Assembly: GCA_026874595.1 (NCBI GenBank)
Contig: CM049320.1
Coordinates: 34,070,214-34,134,213 of the forward strand
DNA: 64,000 nt
Direction: 5' to 3'
Source of the DNA: Sipunculus nudus
Lineage: Eukaryota > Annelida > Sipuncula > Golfingiida > Sipunculidae
Shown here piece by piece: positions 20,896 to 34,300 of this stretch. Each line of letters opens with the position of its first letter. Position 1 is the stretch's first letter. The notes under the pieces were generated by a model, which made no database searches, had not been told where the DNA came from, and worked only from the letters and a program-made list of their open reading frames with translations. Made by a program: the position numbers and the translations under genes.

Positions 20896-23540
20896 TTAGC
20901 TCAGCTGACTATAAGTCATCTGAGCTATAGTCGTGGTCCATTGTCCGTCGTCCGTCCGTCTGTCTGTCCGTCCGTCCGTCCGTCCGTAGATGTGGCACGT
21001 TTTGAAACCGTAAGACCTAGGAATCCAAAATTTGGCATAATGTTAGATGTCCCCAAGATCTCCTACCAAGCCGAAAACTAGGTCTTTGCGACTTTGTTCC
21101 TTTGAGAAATTGAAGAAAAACCTCAATTTTTTATTAAAAACCTATTTTTACACTTCAGGACTGCCTAATATCAAAACCACTCATCTGTTTTTTCCTCATA
21201 TTTACCATAGTTATTCCTCTATATAGTTCCTATGTACATGCCAGAAATTATGTCTGTATTATAAAAATTTAAAAAGTTATGGGCCCAAACATAATGCATT
21301 GTGTAAAAAATCAGGAAAGATATTTGATCACTTAACACAAAACATGTTAAAGCTATAAACTTTTTTTTCAGTAATATAACTTTAATTAATCAAAATTAAA
21401 TTGTATACCCAAAATTAGATCAAAATCTTTTAAATTTTTTTAAAATATTAACAAAAATAAAAAATTGGTTACTTAAATTTTGCCCAACTTTGACCATGGC
21501 ACGTTTTTTTCCTGTAAGTACTGTGGATTTAATTTTCACAGCATGTTTTTTTTTAGCATTTTGTCTGTAAACACCAAAAATTTGAAACCAGTTGATCAAA
21601 AACTGTAGATTTTATTCAAGCTTTCAAGCACCATGTAACATATTGTTTACATCAAACTAGTGTCATGCAGTTTGCAAGTGCTCAGCTCCCCAACTTCAGC
21701 TCTCAGTTCCTAAAATTTGGCATACAATTAAATGTCTCAAAAATCCCCTACCATGCCAAGAATTTGATCACTTGGACTTAATACCTTCGAGATATTAATG
21801 AAAAACTTCATTTTTCCATTAAAAACCCATTGTTACACTTCAAGACAGCCTAATATCAAAACCACTGATCTCACTTTAATCATATATAATATACATATTT
21901 TCTATATATTCTCTATGCACAGGCCAGAAATGATGTCAGTATTGCGTAATTGTTTTAAGTTATGGGCCCAAACATAATGCACTTTGTAAAAAATCAAGAA
22001 ATATATTTACTCCCTTAACAAGAGGATTGCTGAAGCTAGAGATTTTTTGTCAGGGATGTAACATTATTTAATCAGGATTCAATTGAATACCCAAAATTAG
22101 TTCTGAATTTTTCAAATTGTATAAGTTATTAGTATAAATATAAAATTAGTACCTTAAATTTTGCCCAACTTTGACCATTGCATGGTTGTTTCCTGTGAGT
22201 ACTGTTGATATAATTTTCATATCATGCACACATAAAGATTTCAGCTTTTTAGTTTGAAAAGCTGAAAGAAATTGGCCAAAAATTGTAGTTTTTATTAATG
22301 TTTTTATGAGACCATGTCAGACCTTGGCTCTCTGTAGCACCTCTTGAGTCACCTGTATGTTGACCTGGTTGAACTTTCAGCAAATTATGCATGCTTGAGG
22401 CGAGACATAAACTGGGGCGTCCAGGCAGCTTATTATATAATGGCCAGCCACAGTTGATCTAGGTGTCCAACCCAACTCATCTAGTAGTTTTAACCAACAA
22501 CATAACAATAAACAATAAATTAATAAATTTTTATTGGTTTTTAATAACAAATTAAAGAAAAATAGAAAAGGAATTTGTTAGTTGATAATAACAGGAAATT
22601 AACTTGCAGCTACCGATGATATAAGAATCTTGTATCGATGGATAGAATGTCATGTATTCCAAATAACACCATGCAGTCACCTATGGTATTTTTCAGTTCA
22701 ATTTTAATGATAAAAAAGTAAATCATATTATTCATTACTAATCATTAGGGATCATATGAAGGAAATTAATGATAGACAAAGATGCAGTTGATAACATTAA
22801 TCTAGATTCCTACTGTGTCTAGTGTGTACATTGATGTGAAATTAGTCCAAAATAAATATATTACATTTTTTTTAAATATAAATAAAAGCCATAAAACCAG
22901 GTACTTATGATCATTATTTAAATGTGTGAATTTTGTATATTCTGGATTCTCAACATCATTGTTTGGTGAAAACTGAATAAATACCAGACATGGTGCGAAT
23001 ACTTTGCAATTGTATTTAAACACGAATATGAATATGTACTCCATTATAAAATTTCTTTCATAAGAATGGGAATTCAGGTAAAAATGAAAGTATATGAATA
23101 CCAGTGCAAATATTTTCAAAATGTATTAATGAATGCATTCATGAATATATTCTTTAATATTATTTTAATAATCATTTCAGTCATATTTTATTTGAAAAAA
23201 TCATACTATTCTCTTATTATTTTTAATAAAAATTATATTTAGGACAATATTTGTAATTTTTCTAATAAATAGTTAAACTCATATTATATGTTCTGCTTAT
23301 ATTAGTTATATGGCCAAGTCAAAATCTGTGTGACAATCCCACTCCATTTGTTAATGAAATAAATGAAATTAATCCTCTTTCCTGTCTCCAAAGGTACTAT
23401 CAAAATCATACATAAGCTAAACAACAACAACTCATAATACAGCTTATTTTTATTACCATATAAAACCAAAACATCATTTCTAAATCATATTTTTTTATCA
23501 TATATATCAGCTGAGCGCCGTGACCCATAGGTCCCTTGTT
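20896..23540. mobile_element. 2.6-kb non-autonomous dispersed element, complete-looking copy
   Basis: It starts agctcagctgactataagtc, runs through a (tccg/tctg)n stretch, and ends cagctgagcgccgtgaccca then taggtccc. Two related internal segments (near 21005-21180 and 21710-21870) share aatttggcata, taatatcaaaaccact and neighbouring blocks, so an internal duplication is built in. A near-identical copy lies at 52498-54967 in the same orientation. No open frame exceeds about 105 codons, and those present are AT-rich chance frames. The ends share the CAGCTGA inverted core with the element at 8711. Confidence 0.75.
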
Positions 23541-24036
23541 GGTATTTATTTCTTTTACATGCATGTGCCATCTCATTTTTAATCATATTTATGTAATACT
23601 CTTTGTTATTAAAGACTTTATATTCTTTCATTCGCTATGAATGCTTATTGCGTATAAGTCATGGCCATCATTGTTGTTATTTTCACTAATAAACCTGGTA
23701 TTTATGCATTTTCTTCTTAGGTCTGCTCCACGGACGATTTCTTTTGTATGTATATTTGACATTGTTGATCAGTTTCTCATGTCACATGGTAAATGTGTAG
23801 GTGACTATTGGTCAAAGACCCCGACCACGTCGGGCACTGTCTTGGGGCGACCGTGTGCGACTGTACGCTGTTCCGAAACATGTTCCGAAAGATTTTTATC
23901 CACAACAACATACATATAATGGATGTATATATTAATAGCGTAACGCGATTTGTGTGATTTTCCGTATCTCTGGTGGATTTCCGATGGACCGTGCGGATTA
24001 TCGTATTCGCCCAAAACCGTGCCTAGCATGGGTAAT
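23541..24036. other. Gene-free sequence with a G+C-richer patch
   Basis: From about 23810 to 24020 the sequence is CpG-rich (ccccgaccacgtcgggcac, gattatcgtattcgccc), unlike its surroundings. I recognise no exon, RNA or repeat family in it. Confidence 0.35.
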
Positions 24037-24039
24037 TGC

Positions 24040-24900
24040 TAGTTGTTATTACTGTATGCCTGTCCTCCTAGATGCAAAAGAGGCAGTAACTTTATATATT
24101 TCATATTCCATATAGGTTAACACAAAAATATTGCAATTATAATTTTACTTTTAACTGTTATTAACTCCAGAGAGATGTAAAAAGCAGAACACTATTTGAC
24201 AATGTTGGACAAGATCTGTATTGGAAAGCTCTGTAACCTTTTTCGGCATTTATGTTCTCATGATGGAACCTAGGCTTTTGCATTTTGAACCTTTTTAGAA
24301 CCATTTCTGTAACAATTCAGTTTATATGTTGGAACTTCTCTAATAAAAACATTGTTGATTGAGTAGTGGAGCAGGTTGATGTTTAGGGGGTTTACTTGAG
24401 GCCCTCCCTGGGGCGTTGTTATTGTTACGAAAGATTTCGTTTGTTAATCGCACAGTCATGCAGGGGTGTTACCATAAAGCACTTGATAAGCATTGGTCAA
24501 GATTTGATCTGATATGTTGAGAATTTTATAAATTATACAGCTGAATGAGCTGATAGCTCCATGTGTTAAATTTGTAAAGAATCTAAACAATTACAACGTG
24601 TATATTTAACTTGATGAGAAATAAGAATTATTAGGACAACACGTGTTGAATTGCCTTTTAGTTCTATGAAAAAAAAGAACTCCAGGGCTTCTTGTATTTG
24701 CATACTTATCTTGTAATTTTCCTAGACAAAACTGGATTTTATCAACTGCAATTAGCACAAGACTCAAGTTTCATGTAGCTATGGATACATATCAAAAACA
24801 CAATGGATACCAAATTGTGACACGAGAGCAAATTATAAAACCTTTAACAACTCTAATCACAGCTATTTTAGTCTATTTTGTCACATGAGGAAACACTCGG
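24040..24900. repeat. Ancient duplicate of blocks A1 and A2, joined
   Basis: 24040-24350 matches 15000-15440 and 24370-24900 matches 18790-19330, both in the same orientation. The roughly 3.4 kb that separates the partners is missing here. Either a deletion followed a segmental duplication, or the extra sequence was inserted in the first copy. Confidence 0.65.
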
Positions 24901-25761
24901 AGCTTTCTTCCCGCACCGCCTACAATTGTCGAAGACCCAAACTACAAATCCTCCTAACAATCGGATCTTACTTTCAAACAGTACTTTTATGAGGATGAAT
25001 CATCTTAAGAAGAGATACCGTCTGAGTTTGACTATAGCCTTAATTGGACACATATGCCACAGCATCAAGTTTAGTACTTTGTCTCTGAAAAGCCCGTAAA
25101 GTTCTGCAATTTTAAGTAACTACGTATATAAAACATGGAATGGCAAGGTTTGTTTCAGTTTTGTAGTAGAAACATTTTCAAACCTTGGTTCTCACAGAAG
25201 AGACAGGAATGGTGGATAACAAAACAAAATTTATACGATCATTTTAATTAGTTAGGTTTCCCCAATGATGCTCATTCTCCTTGTTCTCTACCCTTCAATT
25301 TTATGTGTATAAGGAGTTAAAAGCATACAGTCAGTGTCACTATTATGACCTATTATGAAACAGACATAACCTGATTTCAATGATTCGTATATATATGTTC
25401 AGATATGGTCCGAGTTTCACTGGGCATTTCCAGGATTTTTCAAGACATTTATATTGAAGCCAGCTTTTCATTTTCCATTTGTGTAGTTCTGTGACTTCCG
25501 GTTTAATTTTTCGAACACATAAATGAATTATGCATTTTTGTTAAGAAAGGTATTCATAACGTCTTTGTGACGGATGAATGAGCCTGTTTATCTACAAGCC
25601 GTTCGTAAATTCGGCTCATGTGGTTGACTATCATAAAAAGATGTAAATAAAGGTGGTTGGCCGTATATGTGCAGAAGCTGCATGGGACGCTATTTTGAAA
25701 ACTCTGTTGTCGCAAGATGTCCTTTTATCAAATGTTTGGATTATCTTAACGGGACACCACG

Positions 25762-25763
<2 letters not shown>

Positions 25764-25836
<73 letters not shown>
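25764..25836. repeat. (TA)n microsatellite
   Basis: About 73 bases of uninterrupted TA. Open frames crossing it encode an IY/YI run and are artefacts. Confidence 0.97.
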
Positions 25837-25837
<1 letters not shown>

Positions 25838-26994
25838 GAATATGCCCCTTTTAATTGGTTATTTTTCAGGATTTCCAGTATGACAAAGTTGCTTATGAAC
25901 CCTGCATTTCTCTAGGCATCTAGCAATTTGCCAAAATTTCAAGGGAATAAATAAGAGGAAGGGTCAATCAACCCTAAAAATATAGTAGGAATACAGGACT
26001 TCATATCGTCACCTCCAACTTCTGCACTGGAGGTCAAAGGCCAATTCCGAGTACACGTTTGAGACAGAATACTCATAGTTTTATAATTATGAAAGAGGCG
26101 CAGTACATTTTAATGCTTGGGCAGTTCTTTTTAAGCACATAAAATACGTGCTACGTTCGGAACGACAATTCAAAGCCACAGTGCAAGGGCATAAGCTGCC
26201 TAACAACATGTTAATGTCCCCTGAATGGAGAATCCAGAGGAAGGATTTAAACGTCTTCGACATGTCATGTATCAACACGGTAAATTGAACGGGGCAGGTA
26301 TATGCGCCAAGGTATATGGATAGGAATAAGCAACGGAAAAGTAGATGACCTTATTTTTGTAGGCAATTATTCTATTCAAAATCGAAAACTTGGCTGTATT
26401 TGTCGCCACCAATCTTTTACAACTGGTCAAGACCATCATCGACAGTTATTGCATGTCCTAGTATGATGTTCAAAGGTGGCAGTTTGAATGACCGGTCATT
26501 TAAATTTATTCTTGATTTTGCAAACTCACAAAATCATGCGTCATCGGCATTCTATAAGGTTCTGAGACAATGCAAATCATTTTTGTATGTGTCCACAATC
26601 AGCAGGTACATAGCTGCATGGAAATGACCGTATTTTATCTTGCTATGAATGCCCAAAAGAAACGAGCGCTTATAAGAAGGCAAAAATAAGTTTGCTTGGA
26701 CGATTAACCAACAGTAACCGCAGAACAAAACATTTTGTATGAACAATGAGTCTGCATTCTCTGGATAAATCTACAGCATCCATAGCAACATACTGAAAAC
26801 TGCCTGGAATGTTACCAGCTAAAGAGTAAGGGTAAAAATATGCCTAAAATATAATCAATACAGAGACAATGTAAATAATAAAGCAATTTTCAGCCCTGTA
26901 TTTTAAAATTTGCTCGGACCAGTCATAGTCTAAATGCACATTGTTGGAAATCACCATGTGCCGAGATATAAGATATTTTCACATATGAGTAATG

Positions 26995-27139
26995 GTTATA
27001 TCCCAATGAAATGTAATGCAAGCCGTGAGGTTTGCGAGGCTTGTGTCACATGGGTGGCGAGCCGTTTAGGCGAGCCTGCCATGACAGACACAAGCCAAGC
27101 AAATCTCATGGCTTGCTTTACATTTCATTGGGCTATAAC
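26995..27139. repeat. Imperfect hairpin, arms about 62 bases
   Basis: The left arm (gttatatcccaatgaaatgt... to gaggcttgtgtc) pairs with the right arm (gacacaagccaagcaa... to catttcattgggctataac), with a handful of mismatches and a short loop around 27057-27077. It could be a small palindromic MITE, an inverted duplication or a hairpin RNA source. Confidence 0.85.
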
Positions 27140-29939
27140 TGATTTGTCCCACATGCTCCGCTTCCTTGGTCGAAGGTCACGCGTGTCATATTTTTGGATA
27201 CGCACCAGTTCTTTGCCATATTTGGAAAGTCGCCATGCAACTTCACTTGCATGGTCTCTTTTCATGTCCCTGTGATGCAAGCAGATATGAACGTACAGTT
27301 AGAACAAAGGAAAATACGCCGCATGTGGGACAAGCAGGTGATGTCATGCACGTTGTAGAAATAAAATGTAGGGGGAATGTACCAATATATTTGAATTGCG
27401 TATTAACAAGCTGGTAAGAAAATAAGATGATATTCAAGTGAAATAGTTTATTTTCATGTAAAGTTAAATATAAAATGAAACAAGTAACAAGTGTAACAAA
27501 ACTTTTTTTTTGTGATCAAAACAGTGTACACTTAGCTATTCAATCATGTCTGATTTTCAAATACATAATCAAAGTTGATATTTCATCAGCTCTACATACC
27601 TCTGGATTCAGCTTATTGAATTTGCTAAATTGTGAACATGATCAAAACTGAAATTTTACCTTATACTGCATATTACCCTAATTTTCCCTAGAAGTAAAAC
27701 AAAATTATCGGTGTATTTTTGTTTTATAAATGCCATTGCAACATTCTCACAAAGAGACAGCGGACAATTAATCTCCACATCAAATATGGTGCGAGTGGGC
27801 GATATTCCTTTTACCGGTCAAGACAATACGTGAAATTCTAATGAGGCCTGGAAAATACAAATGTTTGCCCAAAGTTCTTGAAAAGGTGTATACATAAGCA
27901 AAATTTAGTCCTCAGAGAATTCTTTCATGGAATTTGTGCCATGGCATAAATTAGCAACATTACCAGGGACCTGGTCTTCAGTTGTAACAAATAATAATAA
28001 ATAAATAAACAAATCTACAAAAATGAGAGCGCCGATTCCTATGAACCATATTTTTTTTGTATGGCGTTACCCATGAAATATACTGGCAGTTTTGCGTTAA
28101 ACAGAACATTTACATTTAAAAATTTAAAGAAACAATCTTTAAAAAAAGGAGTAATTATCATAAATTACTCTAAATGATGAGATTTTCTTCAAACTTCAGT
28201 TGCAAAGGATCTCTCATTTTCCACAAAAGGAAATTAAGAAGGGCACAACCAGATGTTTTACATTATTTATAGGGACAGAAAAAAGACGCAGGGTTTGTTA
28301 ATCCTATGTCGGAGAAATACATTTTACCATCAGTTTTGTACGAGAATATTGCATCAGCCCCGTCTTTTCTTTGGGTTATGAGTGAGTCGAACAGAATTTA
28401 GATCTTTGGCGAGAGTACAAATTATAATTTATTTTTATTCTAGAAGACTGCATGCTTTCTCTGTTTAGCTTTGGCCCAAACGAAAAGTACTGCTGCTCTA
28501 GATTTTAAGACAAAAAGATTGTCATTTCATTAAATTATAAAAAGTATAGAAAAAGTATATAAACCATTATCAGAATGGACAAATTTTCGTAAATTTCTTC
28601 CGTGCGTGATGCTTTTGTACACGCTTCTTTTAAACAATCTCACGTAAAATGATGCGAGGAATGGGTAATGCATTCTGACATATCATGTCACGAAGCAATA
28701 CGATCGCAGAGAAAAAAAAAAATACTCGACAAAACGCTTTTCATTTGAGGAAGCACTGACAGGGTACATCTCCAAGTCAAATCGTGTTCCAAGATGTGTG
28801 TAAAGAGTGTCCAGTTAAGTTCCCAGACATCTTGAAGATAATGATTCAAGGAAAAATCCACCTGGATGTGAAAATTTTTTTTATGTTATTTTTTCAATGA
28901 TTATTCACAATAAAAGCACACTCAGGCATGTATATACAATGTATAGTTACCATCGATATTGAAACATAATGATTAAATTAACATAAACATTTTGATAGTC
29001 ACCGCTACCTGAGAGATAACTACCGGGTTTAACTTTTCTTTCTTTCTGACTCTTCTTTCAATTCTACATTCAACGCACTTAAATTGATTTGTTCAGGCTG
29101 GCCAAATTATTTTTATTATATAGGCATTGAGTCTGCAATAAACCATTATTATTATCTTTATCATAAATTACATATTAAGACCCGGTTATAGTAGAAACGG
29201 TTTTACATATTGATTTCTTATATAATATTTCCACAAACTGCGATTGGAGTAACTGTGGCTAAACCAGCTATCACAATTTTACTGGAATTTTACTGCACCG
29301 TGGTTCCCTAGGTCATTAATCCTTTCTGGCATTTGTTCTAATAAAATTCATGATTTTGAAAACTTAACCTTAATATCAAAATATTTATCTGCTAAGAAAT
29401 GGTTTATTAGATTATTTTAAAAAAACCTGTAAACCCACATCCAAAATCAATCAGTTCATCTTATTTTTTTTCAATGATATGTGCTAAACTTTAATCTACC
29501 TCCTTGGCCCTGCTCCTCTTGGTTGCCTTGATGTCAGTTTTGAATGTGCTGGGTTTGGATCATAATTGCTGAGCTTTTGTGACAAATTTCATCTGGAGTT
29601 TTCATCGATGTCTGCACGCTCGGTCTCCTAACATAAGCAGGCTTTGCCCATGCATATTTCTTGAAATAAATGGCAATATAATTAATGAGATAATGAACAT
29701 TGTATATATGTATAGCCACTTATATTGTATCTAGAATTCTTCTGCAGAGTTCCCACTTTTAGCAGATAAATTCTTCATCACTTCTTGGCGTCCTTAAACA
29801 AAAACGCATTATCTTTGTCCCATAACATGTAACTTCTATGTGCTATTTCGCGATAGGGCCACTGCCTTTTGTTAAAATATTTGATAATTATCTGACATTC
29901 TGTATTATAGATTTAACTTAAATATTCAATTATTCTAAC

Positions 29940-29945
29940 TTTATT
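29940..29945 (-). terminator. Candidate poly(A) signal of ZCWPW1
   Basis: The - strand reads AATAAA here, about 110 bases past the ZCWPW1 stop at 30055. It is the nearest canonical hexamer. Confidence 0.45.
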
Positions 29946-30054
29946 CATTCATTCAGCTGGCTTTGTTACATTTCAACTGAGTCTTGCAAAATATCACTGT
30001 CACAAAGGGAAATCTTCTTCAAAGAACATTATTCAAAAGACATTATCTTCAATA

Positions 30055-31358
30055 TTACTCCTCAAAATCAAAATCTGAATCTGCCTTCTCTTCTAATTTC
30101 TGGGAGGCATTTTTGTTAGATTCTTCTTGGATGATCTCCACTTCAACATCAAGATTCAACTCATCGTCTTCTCTTTCTTCCACGAAGGATGCTTTTCTTT
30201 TAATCCCTCTTTTTGGCTTTATACCTCTTGGTGTTTGTGGGCCTTTTTCTGAATCAGGCCTTGATTCATCTTGACTGAGATTTTGGTGGAAGATCTCATT
30301 TTTAGACCGACCTTGACCTTTCATATCATCCTGATAGGCAGATTTTATCTCATTCTTCGCCACAGGAGCCGCAAACTTAGCTTTCTTCGCACCTCTTTTC
30401 GTTTCCATTTCTTTGGTAACACTCTTGTTCTCTTGGCTGCTTAGAACAGGTTTCAATGCCTTATCTTTACAATTGGATGCATTCTCCTGCTGCCCTGAAT
30501 CCTGATCCGCATCATTTCTCTGAATGTCAGGGCCATGATCCGTATTTATTACATTATTTTCTTTGTTAGATTTATCAGAGGAGACTTTGGATTTCCCATA
30601 TTTTGGTGTCTCCCTCTTTTTGTCATTGTTGGCATTCAATTTTTTCTTTTGTGGTGGTTTTGTCTTGTTTCTTTGAGCACGGTTTTTACTCTGTACCACG
30701 TCTTCAACAGTCTTTTCATCCAGTACCTGACCATCACTTTTATCAATAAAACATTCTTGACTTCCTGTTTTGTCTTTTTCTTTCTTCCCTTCTTCAAGAG
30801 TTATTACTTTCTTCTGGGTTGTTTCATCAGTATTAATCTCTTTAGTGTCCTCTATATCCTCTACAGTATCTTCCTTTGCATCCTTTCCTTCTGCATCTTT
30901 CATGCCTTCTGTATCTGACTCCTCTTTCTTTTCAGTGTCTTTCACATTCTCCTGATCTCCAGAATCACTGATCTCCTGTCCTCCATCTTCTGTCATGTTC
31001 TCCTTGATATCACCGTTGGTCTTTCCTTCTGGGGTCTTCCTTTCTCCCATCTCTATACTCTCTCCATTTGTACCTCCATTGCCATCATCTAGCTCTTTTC
31101 TGCCTAGCTCTTTCTTAAAATAATCTGTAACATCTTCAGCTAACAGCTGTGGGGTATCACCATGCTCTAAGACCTCTCCGTCCATTTCCATTGTATAAAC
31201 ATCACTATCAAACTCGGTTAAAAATTCTTTACATACAGCTGGGTTTGGCGCATCTTTTTTCAAGGATGATCTAGGAGCCTTGAATGCTGGAATTTTGCAT
31301 TCTGCAGGCTTAGACTGAGACTTCCTGTTCTTTACATCTTTCTTCCCAATGTTTTTTC
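30055..31358 (-). CDS. ZCWPW1: ZCWPW1 exon 15: charged, disordered C-terminal tail
   Basis: 434 codons plus the phase-shared one (residues 513-946), between atatttcag and the TAA at 30055-30057. Asp/Glu- and Lys-rich with many short imperfect repeats; the basic cluster PKRGIKRKAS lies near the C-terminus and the last residues are FDFEE. No folded domain is visible. Frames on the opposite strand here are shadows of this exon. Confidence 0.95.
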
Positions 31359-34300
31359 CTGAAATATTAAGTGTGACACTGTTAAAATGTAGATTCTTAT
31401 ATAACTGGCCACCTTATTCAGATACTTATATATGTATCAATAAAAATGACCCTTTTTCACAGATGAGCTGAAAAGGGGGAATGATATGAATAAAATTTCA
31501 GGAATATTACAATACTCCATTTGCTGAAAAGGGAGGAATGATATGGATACAATTTCAGGAATATTACTTTATATGATGAATACAGATTACTAAAACCTAT
31601 TCTGTATATCTGCAATTTGCTGGCTCCAAGATAGGTCTCTAAAACTTTAGGAATCTATAGTAGCTATTGATGGTGCTACTTATATTCCCTTTAGAAAGAA
31701 GTTCCTGTATGATGTTCAGATTATTTACCTTTCTGGCTCTCAGTTTTTTGTTTCTTCCCTGACTGAAGTGGTTTTTCCTCTTCCTTTGACTTGGTAGTTT
31801 TCATCTTGGGTTTCTTTCTTACAGGGGATTCCAACTCCAGGAGAAAATCTGAATCTGTGAAGAGACGTAAATCTCCATTAAACATAAAATATTATGTTTT
31901 TCAATGATAACTAACTTAACAGCAATACAAGATAGAATGGTCCCATGTCAAGATGGAAAAGAATGGTGAAAAGATGCAATGGTGTTACGAGAAAACAAAA
32001 GGAATATCCTTTCTTCACAGTAAACCTTTTGGTAACTTGCCTATCCTGTGAATAATGTAAATCAGAGTGCAAAATAATACTTGTATGTATACAGCTGTGC
32101 AGAATTTAAATGTTTGCGACTGTCTGGCTTTCCTTTGGTTTTCAAGGATACTCAAACATGCAAATTTTGAATTTGTGTCAAAAACTTATTACACAGCCAA
32201 CCACAACAAACTTTATTAGAAAAAAATTTGGAAAACAAATGTTACGTTCATCAGATCCTATTGATTAGCATTAAGAAATGATTTTTTTTAACTGAATCAA
32301 ACCTTTCAATGCACTTCTATATTCTGAATGTAATATATTCACGAAATTTCAGCTTCCTAGTGTTAATGAGCTCATGTACTTGAACAGCAGATGTGATGAA
32401 ACTGTACATCATTTTTACCAGTACCATATCTAATTTTTGTGTATTACTGCTCAGAAGAATTGTTACATGTTGTGTATTCATGTTCTGTACCATCAACCTT
32501 AGGTTTTAATATAAAAATCAAAAGGAAACAAGATTAAATCTGCAAACATACCAAAACCTTACAAATAATACTAAACCCTTTCTACCTGAGAATCAATTGC
32601 AATTGCAAGAGCCAATAAAACCCCCAACTTTTCCCTGACTTTTCCCTGACTACCCCAAATATCAATAAACAACCCTGACTTTTTATGAAATTCCCTTTAT
32701 GACTTTTCCCTGACCTTGAAAATATAATTTTCCCCGACTTGTCCCTGACCACTAGCAACCCTAAAATAGCAGAGCCTAAATTACCCAAACAATTCAGGGA
32801 CAAATTAAGAGTTCAGATAATTAATTCTTCTCAAAAACAAGCATCTGAAAAATACCTAAATGAAATACAAAATATTCAAGCGATAATGTCCAGGATGATC
32901 CTTTAGCACTGCAGCTCCCATATTGTTATGGAATGGACTTCCCAATCACATCAGAGATTAACTCTCAGTTTCCACTTTTAAGGAGAGGGCATATTTAATT
33001 AATTGTATATCTTTGTGTAGTATTTTATGTTCATAGTATGTACATTTTATGTATTGTACAGTGCCTTAGAGCATGTTTTAGAATATGAATAGGGCATATG
33101 TCCATATTTTAAATTTATGAAGAAGAAATATCAGACCATCTTGCTCATACGACTGAACATTAGCATATCAACATCAGAGGTATGAATGCCCTGCTTACCA
33201 TTGTTCTGGCTGGATCCTGTGAAGAATTCCTCCAGTACATCTTCCGTGTTCTGTATGATGGCCTCAGCATTGTCCAGTATCTGACACATCTCCTCCTCTG
33301 TCATAGACATGTCGCCGTTCATCTCCACATCCAGACCTGCCGCTCTCTGCCTGCGACTTCTCTTATGAGGTCCTTTGCTTGTCAGTTTTTCCAGTGCTGA
33401 AGTAAACCAGTGATATAACTAAACAGACTGTGAACTTTTCACCTTTAACTCAATTTTACCTTGACTGACGTTGATTTTTTCTCTCGTGGAAAAAAAACTA
33501 GCATATTATCCGTTCTTATGTTGGGGAAGGTCCCTGCGACATCAACCAGGTTCATCTGTACATATAGGTTATCCATTTTCACCTACATCATTGTCGTAGT
33601 TTCTGTTGTATGCTGCTGTAATAGGTGATTCCTGAAATTTTGCAAATGTTGTCAAATTGTTCAGGATATATGGGAAAATACAGAAAATAACCCCCTTGGC
33701 ATCATTCACATCACTTCAAGAACAAGGAACTGGCATTTCTAAACATGGTCATGGTGACACTGATTATGTGCCAACATCAATTATAATAAAGATAATACAA
33801 CTATTTACACCACCAGTGCTGCAACTCTGAGTTTAACAGAAAAAGTATAAAATATTACAAGAAAAAAGTATCAAATTGTATGAAAACATATGAATAATGT
33901 ACAAATCAATACCAAATAGCACAATTTTTGTACAATTTAACAGCATGCGATACTTCTAAACACACATAAGGTATGAAAGTATATATATATATATTCCAGC
34001 ATTCAGTATATTCAGTGATTTTGAAAAACACTGGCAAGATCGCAGAAAAAAAAATTGCTAATAAAATGGACATTATGATAAAATATTGACAGAGCATGTC
34101 TACTGCACTCAGTTGGTTCAGGTACACAGCCTATGATCACCACCTGCAGATGGTGACTTTAGAAAAAAGTATAAAAGAAAGAGTATGAAAAAAGTATAAA
34201 AAGAAATCTAGCCAAAAAAAAGTATGTCACTTTTATAGTGCATGTGGCAACACTGCATTACAAAGAGCCATTTGACTTTTTACAAAAAGTTTGTAAACAT

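Larger units (their letters stand above)
24901..29900. other. Gene-free intergenic sequence
   Basis: No exon was recognised. The stretch contains a TA microsatellite (25764-25836), an imperfect hairpin (26995-27139) and otherwise mostly unique sequence. Open frames at 25653-25915, 26400-26627, 26934-27275 and elsewhere have no recognisable motif and no consistent splice context. Confidence 0.4.

Noticed and set aside
22802-23119. 105-codon - strand frame, repeated at 54399-54659
   Set aside because: It lies inside the two copies of the 2.5-kb element, is AT-rich and low in complexity, and has no known motif.
25653-25915. Two + strand frames with long IY repeats
   Set aside because: Made by the (TA)n microsatellite at 25764-25836.
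26934-27275. 113-codon frame across the hairpin
   Set aside because: Most of its middle part is the inverted repeat; no motif, no splice context.
30535-30918. 127-codon + strand frame rich in F, L and I
   Set aside because: Shadow of the Lys/Glu-rich ZCWPW1 exon 15 on the opposite strand.
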